Shown here: positions 1 to 8,831 of the stretch, one piece after another | How the letters are laid out: the number at the start of each line of letters is the position of its first letter | Position numbering within the stretch: the stretch's first letter is position 1 | Source: Idiomarina sp. PL1-037 | GTDB lineage: Bacteria; Pseudomonadota; Gammaproteobacteria; Enterobacterales; Alteromonadaceae | Assembly: GCF_034422975.1 (NCBI RefSeq) | Contig: NZ_CP139873.1 | Coordinates: 620,001-684,000, forward strand | Reading direction: 5' to 3' | DNA: 64,000 bases | Program-made: the position numbers and the translations under genes | The notes under the pieces: model-generated | The model's database searches: none | What the model saw: only the letters and a program-made list of their open reading frames with translations | What the model was told of the DNA's origin: nothing

Positions 1-2670
1 TCTGACGGCGGCGATAACTGGTATCTGGAAACGGATGTTGGCGTCAACTTCGTTGAGGCCTGGGACATTACCACGGGTAGCGAGAGTGTTCTGGTGGGCG
101 TGCTTGATGCAGGATACTTCAGAAATCATGAAGAGTTAGCGAGTCGTTATGCGGCATCCTATACCAACGTTACGGCCAGTCATGGTACTGGGGTTGCAGC
201 AACCATTTTTGGGGAAAGTGATAACGATATTGGTGTGACGGGTATTAACCATAAGTCACGCGGTGTTTTGGCTTTAGCCGGTGTGAATGAGTATATCTCT
301 ACTGCAGAATACCAAAGTGGCAGCGATGATGTAAGAGTTCGTGTCGTGAATAACTCGTGGGGCCCTATGGGTAATGGCCCAAGCACTATTGAAAGTGGCA
401 TCATTTATTCTCGACCGTTCAGAGAAATTGCTGAACAATATAGCGATATTTTGCACGTATGGGCATCGGGCAACAACGGTACCTATGCATCAACACAAAA
501 CGGTGCTCTTCATTTGAATGATGAGGGCGCAGAGCAACGACTTGAAAACGTTATGGTGGTAGCTGCCTTTGGTATTGATGGTAACTTGCTGCCGTATAGT
601 GACTTCGGTAGTACTGTTGATATTGCAGCACCGAGTGAGTTTAAAGGCGCAAGCCTTGTTGCTAATGATGGTAGCTCGCAGTATTATTCGGGTAATGGTT
701 CAGTTTACGGTTACTGCTTTAGTGGAGGCTTTAATGGAACGAGCGCAGCTGCACCTGTCGTAACAGGGACTGCGTCACTTATTTTCTCTTTAAACCCAGC
801 GCTTACTGCAAAGCAAGTTAAGCAGATTATGGTTGATAGTGCGACTGACTACGTGACTCATCGTCATATTGACTCAAGTAACTGTGCCTCAGCAAATGCG
901 GAAACCGAAGCGCTTGAACGTCCAATTCCAATTGTGAATCCGAAAGCCGCACTGGAGTTAGCTCAGTCAATGATGAGTGCTGATATTGCATTAACGGCCT
1001 CGGTTGCTGATCCGTTTAAAGCTGCAGCTAATGTTGAAGTAAACGTTATTGATGAGTCGTTAGAGTTTATTTCTGCTGACTGGGTACTGGAAGTGAAAAA
1101 TGGCGAAGGTGAGTGGGTATCGTTGAGCTCAGGCAGTGCGACTGAACAGGCATTTACGACTGATATTTCTGATGCCGGTGAGTTTAGAATAACTGTTGAT
1201 GCTCTGCTTGAAGACGCAGAGGGGGCTGAAGTCACTACATCTCAGTCCGATGTTTTTGTGGCTGCGCCAGTCGTCGTTAAAACGCGTGATACGATTAATC
1301 TAGAAAGTTTGCCAAGTGCCGCGATAACACTAGAGTCAAAAGCCTCGGGTGCAATCGAGGGAGAAGTATTAACCAGCGACAACGGGCAAACAACGCTCTA
1401 TTTGAAACCAGATAGTTATAAGCTGTTTGCCGCTGTTGAAGGATATGCCGATGGCGTGGCATCGGTTGCTATTTCGCATGGAGCGGGACTGGATGTGTCA
1501 TTGAATTTAACACCGGATGAATTCGACGGAGTTGGTTCAATCGCGGGTATTGTAACGGATGCCAATGGTGAAGTGTTACCGAACGCCACGGTGCGAATTT
1601 CTGGTGGTGAACAAACCAACGGCTTCTTTGCGTCAGCGTCAACTGATCAAGATGGTTATTACGCGATTACCAATATCTCGAAACTAGACTCCTCAGGCGA
1701 GCCTATAAAGAGCTTCTTCATGGAATCTAGCGCCAATGGCTATATGCGAGCAGAGTTGTCAGAGGTCATTGTTCTAGCGGCTAAAGAGCGTACAGAGAAC
1801 TTCACGTTGGAAGCGATTCCAGAGCCTGAGCCAGGCGATGTTTACTTTGGTGATGATGGTGAAACAGCCGATGCAGGTTGGTTGGCTAGTGGTCTATGGA
1901 ACCGATATGACTTTGGTAACAATGATCCGGTCAATACGCTTGTAGATTCAGGTTATGTAAGCTTAGCGCCAGATGAAGAAGGACCTCAGGCAGCTTTACC
2001 AGAAGTCTACGGTGATTTTGCCTGGTGGTACGGAAGTGAAGCCACGGGAACCTTTATTGGTACACAACGTGAACCTGATCAGCCTTTGAGTGGAGGTCGT
2101 TCTGTTGAGCCAAACTCAGGTTCATTAACGTCGCCTGAGATTGATTTGACCAATGCGAACTCTCCTGTATTGAGCTTTGAAACATGGTGGGAAATTGAGT
2201 CGGTGAACCCGAATGAAAGCGGGTTTGACTTAATGGAAGTTATGTTGAGTACGGATGGTGGCCAGAGCTTTACGGTTGTGCGTAAGCTTAACCCCTACGT
2301 GGACCCAAACGATGCAGAGCGTGAGCCTAAGCCTTTCTCTTCAGCTGGCTTTAACAGAAAACCAGTTTGGGTGAGTGAGCTAATGGACTTGTCCGAGTAC
2401 GTTGGGCAGTCAATTGTCTTGCGCTTTAATTTCCGTACGAATGATACACTCTATAATGGTTTTCGTGGTTGGATCATTGATGACGTAATGGTTTATGAAG
2501 CTCAGGAAGAGCAGGATGGTGTCATTGGAACCAGCGGGGCTCTTAATAAGAGCAGCCTAATGCGTGGCGGTAAGAAGATTTCGCCTAAAGCAACTGAGTT
2601 CCATCGAATTCACCGTTTACCAAAAGAGCAGCCTCAGGTTGAAGTGAAAGAGCGCAGTATCGAGCGCTGA
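1..2670 (+). CDS. Secreted subtilisin-like (S8) serine protease, 5' end cut by window
   Basis: The frame is open from base 1, so the signal peptide and propeptide lie outside the window. The catalytic triad is visible: Asp in GVLDAGYF (106-108), His in SHGTG (181-183) and Ser in GTSAAAP (742-744), with the oxyanion Asn in WASGNNGT between them. After the protease domain (to about base 950) come Ig-like or linker segments, a carboxypeptidase-regulatory-like beta domain around 1540-1640 (motif GIVTDANGEVLPNATV), and a C-terminal jelly-roll module at about 1850-2510 of the kind seen at the end of immune-inhibitor-A and MAM-like secreted proteases. It is probably an extracellular protein-degrading enzyme. 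A strong terminator follows. The protease call is certain; the names of the C-terminal modules are by eye. Confidence 0.93.
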   Translation, partial: SDGGDNWYLETDVGVNFVEAWDITTGSESVLVGVLDAGYFRNHEELASRYAASYTNVTASHGTGVAATIFGESDNDIGVTGINHKSRGVLALAGVNEYISTAEYQSGSDDVRVRVVNNSWGPMGNGPSTIESGIIYSRPFREIAEQYSDILHVWASGNNGTYASTQNGALHLNDEGAEQRLENVMVVAAFGIDGNLLPYSDFGSTVDIAAPSEFKGASLVANDGSSQYYSGNGSVYGYCFSGGFNGTSAAAPVVTGTASLIFSLNPALTAKQVKQIMVDSATDYVTHRHIDSSNCASANAETEALERPIPIVNPKAALELAQSMMSADIALTASVADPFKAAANVEVNVIDESLEFISADWVLEVKNGEGEWVSLSSGSATEQAFTTDISDAGEFRITVDALLEDAEGAEVTTSQSDVFVAAPVVVKTRDTINLESLPSAAITLESKASGAIEGEVLTSDNGQTTLYLKPDSYKLFAAVEGYADGVASVAISHGAGLDVSLNLTPDEFDGVGSIAGIVTDANGEVLPNATVRISGGEQTNGFFASASTDQDGYYAITNISKLDSSGEPIKSFFMESSANGYMRAELSEVIVLAAKERTENFTLEAIPEPEPGDVYFGDDGETADAGWLASGLWNRYDFGNNDPVNTLVDSGYVSLAPDEEGPQAALPEVYGDFAWWYGSEATGTFIGTQREPDQPLSGGRSVEPNSGSLTSPEIDLTNANSPVLSFETWWEIESVNPNESGFDLMEVMLSTDGGQSFTVVRKLNPYVDPNDAEREPKPFSSAGFNRKPVWVSELMDLSEYVGQSIVLRFNFRTNDTLYNGFRGWIIDDVMVYEAQEEQDGVIGTSGALNKSSLMRGGKKISPKATEFHRIHRLPKEQPQVEVKERSIER

Positions 2671-2696
2671 TAAACTTGTAAGAGGTTAAGTCGAAA

Positions 2697-2724
2697 GCCG
2701 CTTCAGTTGAAGCGGCTTTTTATT
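2697..2724 (+). terminator. Rho-independent terminator of the S8 protease gene
   Basis: A perfect 9-bp stem, GCCGCTTCA and TGAAGCGGC with a 2-nt loop, is followed by TTTTTATT. It begins 27 bp after the protease stop codon. Confidence 0.9.
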
Positions 2725-2821
2725 AACAGTTTCCACGTGGGATAAAGTTGAATACGATAAGGCCCACATGCCTATTTTTTGTCTGGTATTGCAAGGTTTC
2801 TCGTGTCAGGAGGTATAATTT

Positions 2822-2980
2822 ATGGCAAAAAACATTTTAAAGGCGAGCAAAACTCGTAAGGCTCGGTTCACGCCGAATATGAAAAACTTCGAGACAAGCC
2901 TAAGCTACGAAGGGTTGAAACTTAAAGAAGCGGATAGGTATCTGACTGTTGCTGAATTAAAGCAAAAGTATGCGAGATAA
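2822..2980 (+). CDS. yhfG: Small YhfG-like antitoxin, partner of a Fic-domain toxin
   Basis: This is a 52-residue basic protein with an excellent ribosome binding site (AGGAGGT, 2808-2814). The centre and tail (NFETSLSYEGLKLKE, then LTVAELKQKY) resemble YhfG, the small protein encoded before fic in enterobacteria that neutralises the Fic AMP-transferase. The stop overlaps the ATG of the following fic remnant (2970), the usual coupled arrangement of such pairs. The toxin gene is broken, so this antitoxin is now probably without function. The name rests on short motif likeness plus its neighbour. Confidence 0.62.
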   Translation: MAKNILKASKTRKARFTPNMKNFETSLSYEGLKLKEADRYLTVAELKQKYAR

Positions 2981-3283
2981 GTACGGGGTAGCCAAGACAA
3001 AGATTGTTACCCTAACTCAGGTGTTCTCAAGACACTTCTTGATATCCGAGAGCCAAGCGAGCTAGAAGAAGCTGAAGCCTCATTCAGTGTCGCTCGCGCC
3101 AAGGATTATATTGCGCTACATCTAACACTATCCGACTTCACGTTACCTCACCTTAAGCAGCTACATCATCACCTATTTCAAGACGTATACGAATGGGTGG
3201 GCGAATTGAGAGATGTTGATATTTCAAAAGGTACGACTGGACTTCCCAGCTTTCTATTCGAGACTGTAAAAGATTTTGTGTAA
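2970..3283 (+). pseudogene. fic: Fic-family toxin remnant, frameshifted and missing its catalytic end
   Basis: An ATG at 2970 overlaps the end of yhfG and opens with MRDKYG, the standard start of the Fic N-terminal region, but hits a stop after about 31 codons. Around base 3002 the reading continues in another frame with DCYPNSGVLK, SELEEAEASFSVARA and LFQDVYEWVGELRDVDISKG, all typical of Fic proteins upstream of the active site. The frame stops at 3281-3283, before the HPFxxGNGR catalytic motif, which is absent. An IS256-type remnant begins just afterwards, suggesting insertion or rearrangement removed the 3' half. The protein cannot be an active AMP-transferase. Confidence 0.8.
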
Positions 3284-3299
3284 ATGGCTGACTGCACTG

Positions 3300-4124
3300 T
3301 TAAATCCGATCATGATATATGATCTCGAATTGCGCCATGGCCGGTTTCCAGTTGCGCATGGGCATCGTCCACTTTTTCGATGCCTGATGCAAGGCTAAGT
3401 ACAATACCTTCATGATGGCCTCATCATTCGGGAACGACCGGCGAGTCTTGGTAATTTTACGCAATGACGCGTTCAGCGACTCGATGGCGTTAGTGGTGTA
3501 GATAGCCTTACGTATCTCCGCCGGGTATTCGAAGAATACGCTTAAGCGTTCCCAGTTTGCCCGCCATGAGCGGCTTATGGTCGGATGCTCTTCACCCCAT
3601 CTTTCAGCGAACTCTTCCAGCGCCTGCTCTGTTGCAGCGCCATAAATTAGCTTTAAGTCAGCTGCGATGATCTTGCGTTGCTTCCAGTTTACGTAACGCA
3701 GAGAGTGGCGAATTTGATGCACAATGCACAGCTGTACCTGAGTCTTCGGGTAAACCGCTTCAATGGCTTCGGGGAAACCCTTCAGGCCATCGCAACAGGC
3801 GATAAAGATGTCATCGACGCCGCGATGTTTAAGCTCGTTCATCACAGATAACCAGAATTTAGCGCCTTCGGTTTGCGCCATCCACAGGCCAAGGAGCTCT
3901 TTTTCACCGTTGGTGCTACGAACGGCCTTCTTGGTTTTGCCGTTACGGGAATTGCCGCTGTTATTGCCAGCCGCATCATTTGGGGCGTAGCCTAAATGGG
4001 CTTGCATCTCGGCTTCTAAAGTGCGTTCAGCGACTTTCTTGGTAAGCTGCTTGAGCAGCCCAGCTTCACCTAAAATGTCTTCTGGCGAGTCACAGCCATC
4101 AAGCAGCTGATCGATGAGTTTGTT
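3300..4124 (-). pseudogene. IS256-family (mutator type) transposase remnant with internal deletion
   Basis: On the minus strand the frame reads KLIDQLLDGCDSPEDIL, then AEMQAHLGYAPND, the normal IS256 N-terminal region, although no start codon remains (the ATG at 4007 is internal). After NGKTKKAVRST it jumps directly to GEKELLGLW, skipping the stretch of roughly 130-140 residues that carries the first catalytic Asp of the DDE triad. The rest (AKFWLSVMNELKHRGVDDIFIACCDGLKGFPEAI; TTNAIESLNASLRK) is intact to the end. The copy is therefore dead. Its 5' side abuts the 282-bp repeat array and its 3' side abuts the broken fic gene. Confidence 0.85.
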
Positions 4125-4139
4125 TGATATTGGCCTTAT

Positions 4140-5140
4140 CTCCCACAGCTAGAGTGTGCTCTCACAAACTTGGGCTTTATTTTTTGTTAGCACTGCCTAT
4201 TTTGCTCTCTATTCCTAGTCGGAGAGTAATATTCATGAAAAAGCGGCCCATGATTGGGCGCGTTAACAGGGTAAACCGGCCCTTCATTAGGAGAGAGCAA
4301 CCGAAATCTGTCGTTATTTATCCGTTTTCCCAATGATGGGCCGTTATTCTGGCTATATTGATTGCAAGTAGCCCAATATTGGGAGCGTTAACAGGGTAAA
4401 CCGGCCCTTCATTGGGAGAGAGCAATTGAAATCCGTCGTTATTTATCCGTTTTCCCGATGATGGGCCGTTATTCTGGCTATATTGATTGCAAGTAGCCCA
4501 TCTGTGGGAGTAATTTACCTTTTCACTCCCACAGATGGGCCGCTTTATTCCACGGCTGGGTGTGCTCTCACAAATTTGGGCTTTATTTTATTGTTAGCAG
4601 TGCCTATTTTGCTCTCTATTCTTAGTCGGAGAGTAATATTCATGAAAAAGCGGCCCATGATTGGGCGCGTTAACAGGGTAAACCGGCCCTTCATTGGGAG
4701 AGAGCAACCGAAATCTGTCGTTATTTATCCGTTTTCCCAATGATGGGCCGTTATTCTGGCTATATTGATTGCAAGTAGCCCAATATTGGGAGTAATTTAC
4801 CTTTTCACTCCCACAGATGGGCCGCTTTATTCCACGGCTGGGTGTGCTCTCACAAATTTGGGCTTTATTTTATTGTTAGCAGTGCCTATTTTGCTCTCTA
4901 TTCTTAGTCGGAGAGTAATATTCATGAAAAAGCGGCCCATGATTGGGAGCGTTAACAGGGTAAACCGGCCCTTCATTGGGAGAGAGCAATTGAAATCCAT
5001 CGTTATTTATCCGTTTTCCCGATGATGGGCCGTTATTCTGGCTATATTGATTGCAAGTAGCCCAATATTGGGAGTAATTTACCTTTTCGCTCCCACAGAT
5101 GGGCCGCTTTCTTCCACAGCTGGGGTGTGCTCTCTATGTA
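4140..5140. repeat. Tandem array of 282-bp units rich in GCCCA/TGGGC palindromes
   Basis: Two full near-identical units lie at 4483-4764 and 4765-5046, with a partial third from 5047, a shortened unit at 4359-4482 and another partial unit at about 4140-4358. Each contains several short inverted repeats built on GCCCA...TGGGC, for example CCCAATATTGGG, CCCATGATTGGG and CCAATGATGGGCC. A frame of up to 86 codons runs through each unit, but it lacks a convincing ribosome binding site and looks like an accident of the repeat. I do not recognise the family. It could be a decayed mobile or REP-like element amplified in tandem. Confidence 0.85.
4496..4540. repeat. Perfect 16-bp inverted repeat inside the first full 282-bp unit
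   Basis: GCCCATCTGTGGGAGT at 4496-4511 is repeated inverted at 4525-4540 with a 13-nt spacer. In the other units the right arm is unchanged but the left arm reads GCCCAATATTGGGAGT, so only this copy has fully complementary arms. Confidence 0.85.
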
Positions 5141-5439
5141 GCGTCAATAGCCTTGCCGTATTACTGGTACACCTAAAACTACTGAGCTGGTTTAAGCATT
5201 CACAAAAGGTTGAAGAAATCGGAACTCAGCTCTGCCGAAGAGTTATTTTCAACTTCATGATCTTAACTAAAAATTGCACCAAAAGTTGAGATAGTGACAC
5301 AAAACCATAACAATACAGCAATAGAGTGGTCATAGAAGATGTCATTATTTGATCACAATTTTGCAATTAAAAAATTATTAAATGTAATAATTTGCGTTTA
5401 ATGTACGTTCCTGATTTTAATAAATTAAAGAAGGAACTT
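5141..5439. other. Intergenic stretch before the extracellular nuclease gene
   Basis: The repeat array degenerates here and no gene was found. The last 100 bp are very AT-rich (5340-5400) and probably hold the promoter of the nuclease gene, but no clear -35/-10 pair could be chosen. Confidence 0.4.
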
Positions 5440-7881
5440 ATGACAAAAAATAACTTAACGATTGCTATCATGGCGGCAATGGGCCTGAGTGTCCCAGTTA
5501 TGGCTTCTGCAGATGTGTTTATCTCAGAATTCATTGAAGGAAGCAGTAATAATAAAGCGATTGAGCTGTATAACAGTGGTGATACTGCAATTGACTTAAG
5601 CACATACACACTATCATTTTACTTCAACGGCAATACTGAATCCGGAAATGATATCAGCCTGTCCGATACCCTTGAACCACAAGCAACCTATGTTATTGCG
5701 AACAGCAATGCAGTAAGTGCCATCACCGACAAAGGCCAGCTTTTAACTGGCGGGAGTTGGTACAATGGCGACGACGCTATTGTGTTAAGCCAAGAGGGCA
5801 ACGTTGTTGATAGTTTAGGGCAAATTGGCACCGATCCAGGTTCTTACTGGGAAAGCGACGGCGTGCGCACGCAAGATCGCACATTACGCCGTTTAAACAG
5901 CATCACGAGCGGTGACACGACAACGGATGATGCTTACGAGCCGCACACGCAATGGCAAAGTTTTGATAAAGACACCTTTGATGGCTTGGGTAGCCATTTA
6001 GATAGCAATCCGGTTGAGCCTCCGCCAACATTAGCTATCGGTGAGTGTGGTGACAGCGCAACATTAATTTCTGCTGTGCAAGGCAACACCGACGAAAGCC
6101 CTTTGAAAGGTGAACAAGCGATTATCGAAGCTATCGTTACGGCAAGCTTCCAGGGCGATGAACAGTTAAGTGGATTTTTTGTACAACAGCCTGAAAGTCA
6201 GTACGACAACGACCCGGCAACATCTGAGGGTGTTTTTGTATACCATAACGCTGATACGGTCAGTGTCGGCGACAAAGTACGTTTAGTTGCAGAAGTTGAC
6301 GAGTATTATGGCGCCACCCAACTGGCTACCGTTTCAGACTTTATTTTGTGTGATGAAGGCCTGTCGGTAACGCCAACAACGGTTGAACTCCCGGTTGAAT
6401 CGCTGAATAACTTAGAAGCCACCGAGGGCATGTTGGTTAGCTTACCGCAAGAGCTCACGGTGACGGAAAACTATGGTTTAGGTCGCTACGGCGAGTTTGT
6501 CGTCGCAACAGGACGTCAATTTAATCCAACGCAAATTGCAGAGCCTGGTGAAGCGGCTCAGGCAGTGGCGGAAGCTAATCGCCTGTCACGTATATTGGTT
6601 GATGATGGCCGTACCGGTCAAAACCCAGAAATTGTCCCTTACCCTGCACCTGAGCTCAGTGCCATGAACAGCCTTCGCGTGGGTGATAGCGTAACGGGGA
6701 TCACGGGGGTGATGACTTATGGTTTCTCAGCGTACCGGGTACATCCTACGGTTGCACCACAATTTATTGCCACTAATGCTCGTGATGAAGCGCCGGTCAA
6801 AGCAGAAGGTGCGACAGCGCGCGTCGCAAGCTTTAATGTTCTTAACTACTTTAATGGCGACGGCACTGGCGAAGGTTTCCCGACTGAACGTGGGGCAGAC
6901 AGCTTAGTTGAGCTTGAGCGTCAACAGACGAAATTGGTTACTGCCTTAACGGAACTGGATGCTGACATCATCGGTTTAATCGAAATCGAGAACGATGGTT
7001 TTGGTGAGAACAGCGCATTAGCAACCCTTACTAATGCGTTAAGTGATGCTTCGGGCAGCGAATGGCAATACGTCGACATGGGCGGAGACAACGTTGGCAC
7101 AGACGCAATCACGTCGGCCATTATTTATCGTACCGAGCAGTTCAGTGAAGTAGGCACACCGGCATACACAACCGCTGAACCTTTTGACTATGGTAACCGT
7201 GCTCCGGTAGCGCAAAGCTTTACCCACACCGAGAGTGACGAAGAATTCACATTTGTAGTGACACACCTTCGATCGAAAGGAAGTTGTGGTAGCGCCGAGG
7301 GCGATGACGTTGATAGCGGCGACGGCCAGGGTTGTTGGAATGCCACTCGAGTAACAGCAGCTAATGAGTTGCTGGCCTGGTTAGATGGCTATCCGACTGG
7401 TGTTGAAGACAGTGATACTCTTATCTTGGGTGATATGAATGCCTACACCAAAGAAGATCCTATTGCTGTGTTCACTGATGCTGAGTACACCGATCTGAAA
7501 ACCTCGATGATGGGTGATGAGCACTACTCGTACATCTACCGTGGAGAATCTGGTAGCCTTGACCACGCCTTTGCCAGTGCGTCGTTGCAAGAAAAAGTTG
7601 CTGCTGTTGCAACTTGGGCAATCAATGCCGATGAACCTCCGGTGCTTGACTACAACCTCGAGTATCAATCAGAAACGCAACAGGCAAACTATTATGCGCC
7701 GGATGCCTACCGCAGCTCCGATCACGATCCGGTCATCGTTGACCTGACATTCGAGGCGGAAGAGTCTGAAGGGCAACCAGAAGACGAGACACCAACAGTA
7801 GAAGAAGACTCGTCGAGCAGTCACTTCAGTTGGTGGTTGTTGTTATTAGTACCGGCTCTGCGTTGGATGCGCCGCCGCTAA
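5440..7881 (+). CDS. ExeM-like secreted endonuclease/exonuclease with rhombosortase-type C-terminal anchor
   Basis: The start is set at the ATG at 5440, preceded by AAGGAAC, which gives a clear signal peptide ending VMASA; an in-frame ATG 48 bp upstream has no such support. The first ~130 residues form a lamin-tail-like domain (ISEFIEGSSNNKAIELYN). A middle OB-like region follows, then an endonuclease/exonuclease/phosphatase domain: VASFNVLNYFN, IIGLIEIENDG, VVTHLRSKG, LILGDMNAY and the final SSDHDPV. The tail is a Ser-rich patch, a hydrophobic helix (WWLLLLVPAL) and RWMRRR, the layout of GlyGly-CTERM sorting tails. It should degrade extracellular DNA at or outside the cell surface. The rhombosortase encoded 280 bp downstream is the likely processing enzyme. 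Confidence 0.9.
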   Translation: MTKNNLTIAIMAAMGLSVPVMASADVFISEFIEGSSNNKAIELYNSGDTAIDLSTYTLSFYFNGNTESGNDISLSDTLEPQATYVIANSNAVSAITDKGQLLTGGSWYNGDDAIVLSQEGNVVDSLGQIGTDPGSYWESDGVRTQDRTLRRLNSITSGDTTTDDAYEPHTQWQSFDKDTFDGLGSHLDSNPVEPPPTLAIGECGDSATLISAVQGNTDESPLKGEQAIIEAIVTASFQGDEQLSGFFVQQPESQYDNDPATSEGVFVYHNADTVSVGDKVRLVAEVDEYYGATQLATVSDFILCDEGLSVTPTTVELPVESLNNLEATEGMLVSLPQELTVTENYGLGRYGEFVVATGRQFNPTQIAEPGEAAQAVAEANRLSRILVDDGRTGQNPEIVPYPAPELSAMNSLRVGDSVTGITGVMTYGFSAYRVHPTVAPQFIATNARDEAPVKAEGATARVASFNVLNYFNGDGTGEGFPTERGADSLVELERQQTKLVTALTELDADIIGLIEIENDGFGENSALATLTNALSDASGSEWQYVDMGGDNVGTDAITSAIIYRTEQFSEVGTPAYTTAEPFDYGNRAPVAQSFTHTESDEEFTFVVTHLRSKGSCGSAEGDDVDSGDGQGCWNATRVTAANELLAWLDGYPTGVEDSDTLILGDMNAYTKEDPIAVFTDAEYTDLKTSMMGDEHYSYIYRGESGSLDHAFASASLQEKVAAVATWAINADEPPVLDYNLEYQSETQQANYYAPDAYRSSDHDPVIVDLTFEAEESEGQPEDETPTVEEDSSSSHFSWWLLLLVPALRWMRRR

Positions 7882-7903
7882 AACGATAACGTGTTAAGAA
7901 AAA

Positions 7904-7938
7904 GTCAGAGCGCTATAGGATGTGCTCTGGCTTTTTTT
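7904..7938 (+). terminator. Terminator after the extracellular nuclease gene
   Basis: GTCAGAGC and GCTCTGGC pair around a loop of about 12 nt, followed by seven T. Confidence 0.85.
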
Positions 7939-8093
7939 ATTTAATGCTGCCGAGAAAATCCCGTGATCAGATCTAAGCGATGCCGCGGGGTAGTTCACAA
8001 AGTTAAGATGGGAGGAAGTACCATCTTTAGCATCGAACATATAAAAGATTTACGTGCGGCGTTGAAACGCTACTTAGCAAAACCCCGCGTAAA

Positions 8094-8124
8094 CGCTCGC
8101 CCACTCGGGCGGGGAGCAGTCACC
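8094..8124 (+). repeat. Solitary copy of the tnpB-element right end (scar)
   Basis: An 18-bp string, GGGCGGGGAGCAGTCACC (8107-8124), preceded by a small CGCCC/GGGCG hairpin, matches exactly, but inverted, the sequence just past the tnpB stop at 8791-8808. No tnpB lies upstream of this copy, so it looks like a leftover right end of an IS200/IS605-type element or of a tnpB-less derivative. The rhombosortase gene sits between the two inverted copies. Confidence 0.7.
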
Positions 8125-8163
8125 GCCTTATGATAAGTTTCGATAAAATCTTTCAAAGTCCGA

Positions 8164-8757
8164 CTACTTAATAACTTGCTGCTTGCTAAGCTGCGAATAT
8201 AAAAGTGCCAATGACACGCCGCTGAGTGCCCCGCCCAAATGGCCCATCACCGCCACCCGGTCAACACTACTGAAACTTACGATCGGCTCTCCGATAAATG
8301 CCTCGATCATCACCTTGCCAATCACCAGCAAGAGTAGCGTCCAGCCAAAAGGTTTACGCTTTAAAATATCTAACGTCGAACCCCAGGCAAAAAAACCATA
8401 CAACGCGCCCGAAAAGCCGCGGTTCTCGACTACCGTTATAGCGTAAAACGGCGGTTGCGCAAACCAATGTTCAAATAATACCGAACCCAACGCTGTCGCC
8501 GCTAGCATCAGCCAAACCGGTGGCGGACTTAAATGCTCATCAAACAATAACCACATCACCAATAGGCCCACCAAACTGGCCAAGTAATGACTCAGCTCAA
8601 AATGAACCCACCCGGCTGTTATAGCATCCCACCACTGGCCGTTGTCCCTCTGATAAGCCAAAAACCGGAGTGTCTCGTCCGGCAGTAGCATCAATACACT
8701 CAATAAAAGGGCAATGGGAAATAGTGTTAAAGGACCTTGTTTTATCTTTTCTCTCAC
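8164..8757 (-). CDS. rrtA: Rhombosortase (rhomboid-family intramembrane serine protease)
   Basis: The 197-residue product has about six hydrophobic segments and the rhomboid active site: Ser in GFSGALYG and His in the last helix (GHLGGALSG). Its small size and sequence (WWDAITAGWVHFELSHYLASL) fit rhombosortases, which cleave proteins carrying GlyGly-CTERM tails in the inner membrane and help their release or anchoring. The convergent upstream neighbour encodes a nuclease with such a tail, a fitting substrate. The gene is bracketed by two inverted copies of a tnpB-element end, so it may have been moved as a unit. Confidence 0.88.
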   Translation of the reverse strand: MREKIKQGPLTLFPIALLLSVLMLLPDETLRFLAYQRDNGQWWDAITAGWVHFELSHYLASLVGLLVMWLLFDEHLSPPPVWLMLAATALGSVLFEHWFAQPPFYAITVVENRGFSGALYGFFAWGSTLDILKRKPFGWTLLLLVIGKVMIEAFIGEPIVSFSSVDRVAVMGHLGGALSGVSLALLYSQLSKQQVIK

Positions 8758-8790
8758 TTAATTTTAGGCACCCGACATTAATTAAACTTC

Positions 8791-8831
8791 GGTGACTGCT
8801 CCCCGCCCTGCCGGGCGAGGCCTCCAACTTC
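8791..8831 (-). ncRNA. Right end of the tnpB element; putative omega (guide) RNA 3' scaffold
   Basis: Directly past the tnpB stop is a CGCCC/GGGCG hairpin and the GGGCGGGGAGCAGTCACC end sequence. In IS200/IS605 elements the 3' part of tnpB and the right end are transcribed as the RNA that guides TnpB, with the guide being the flanking DNA (here running on from base 8790 downwards). The boundary is deduced from the second copy at 8107-8124, where similarity stops after CACC(G). Expression is not shown by sequence. Confidence 0.55.

Noticed and set aside
4140..5140. Array of integron attC sites or a CRISPR array
   Set aside because: Units are 282 bp, not 28-37 bp with unique spacers, and there are no attC core sites (GTTRRRY) or cassette genes.
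4483..5289. Three successive frames of 80-86 codons in the repeat array as a gene family
   Set aside because: They exist only because the 282-bp period is a multiple of three. They lack ribosome binding sites and the encoded sequence is dictated by the palindromes.
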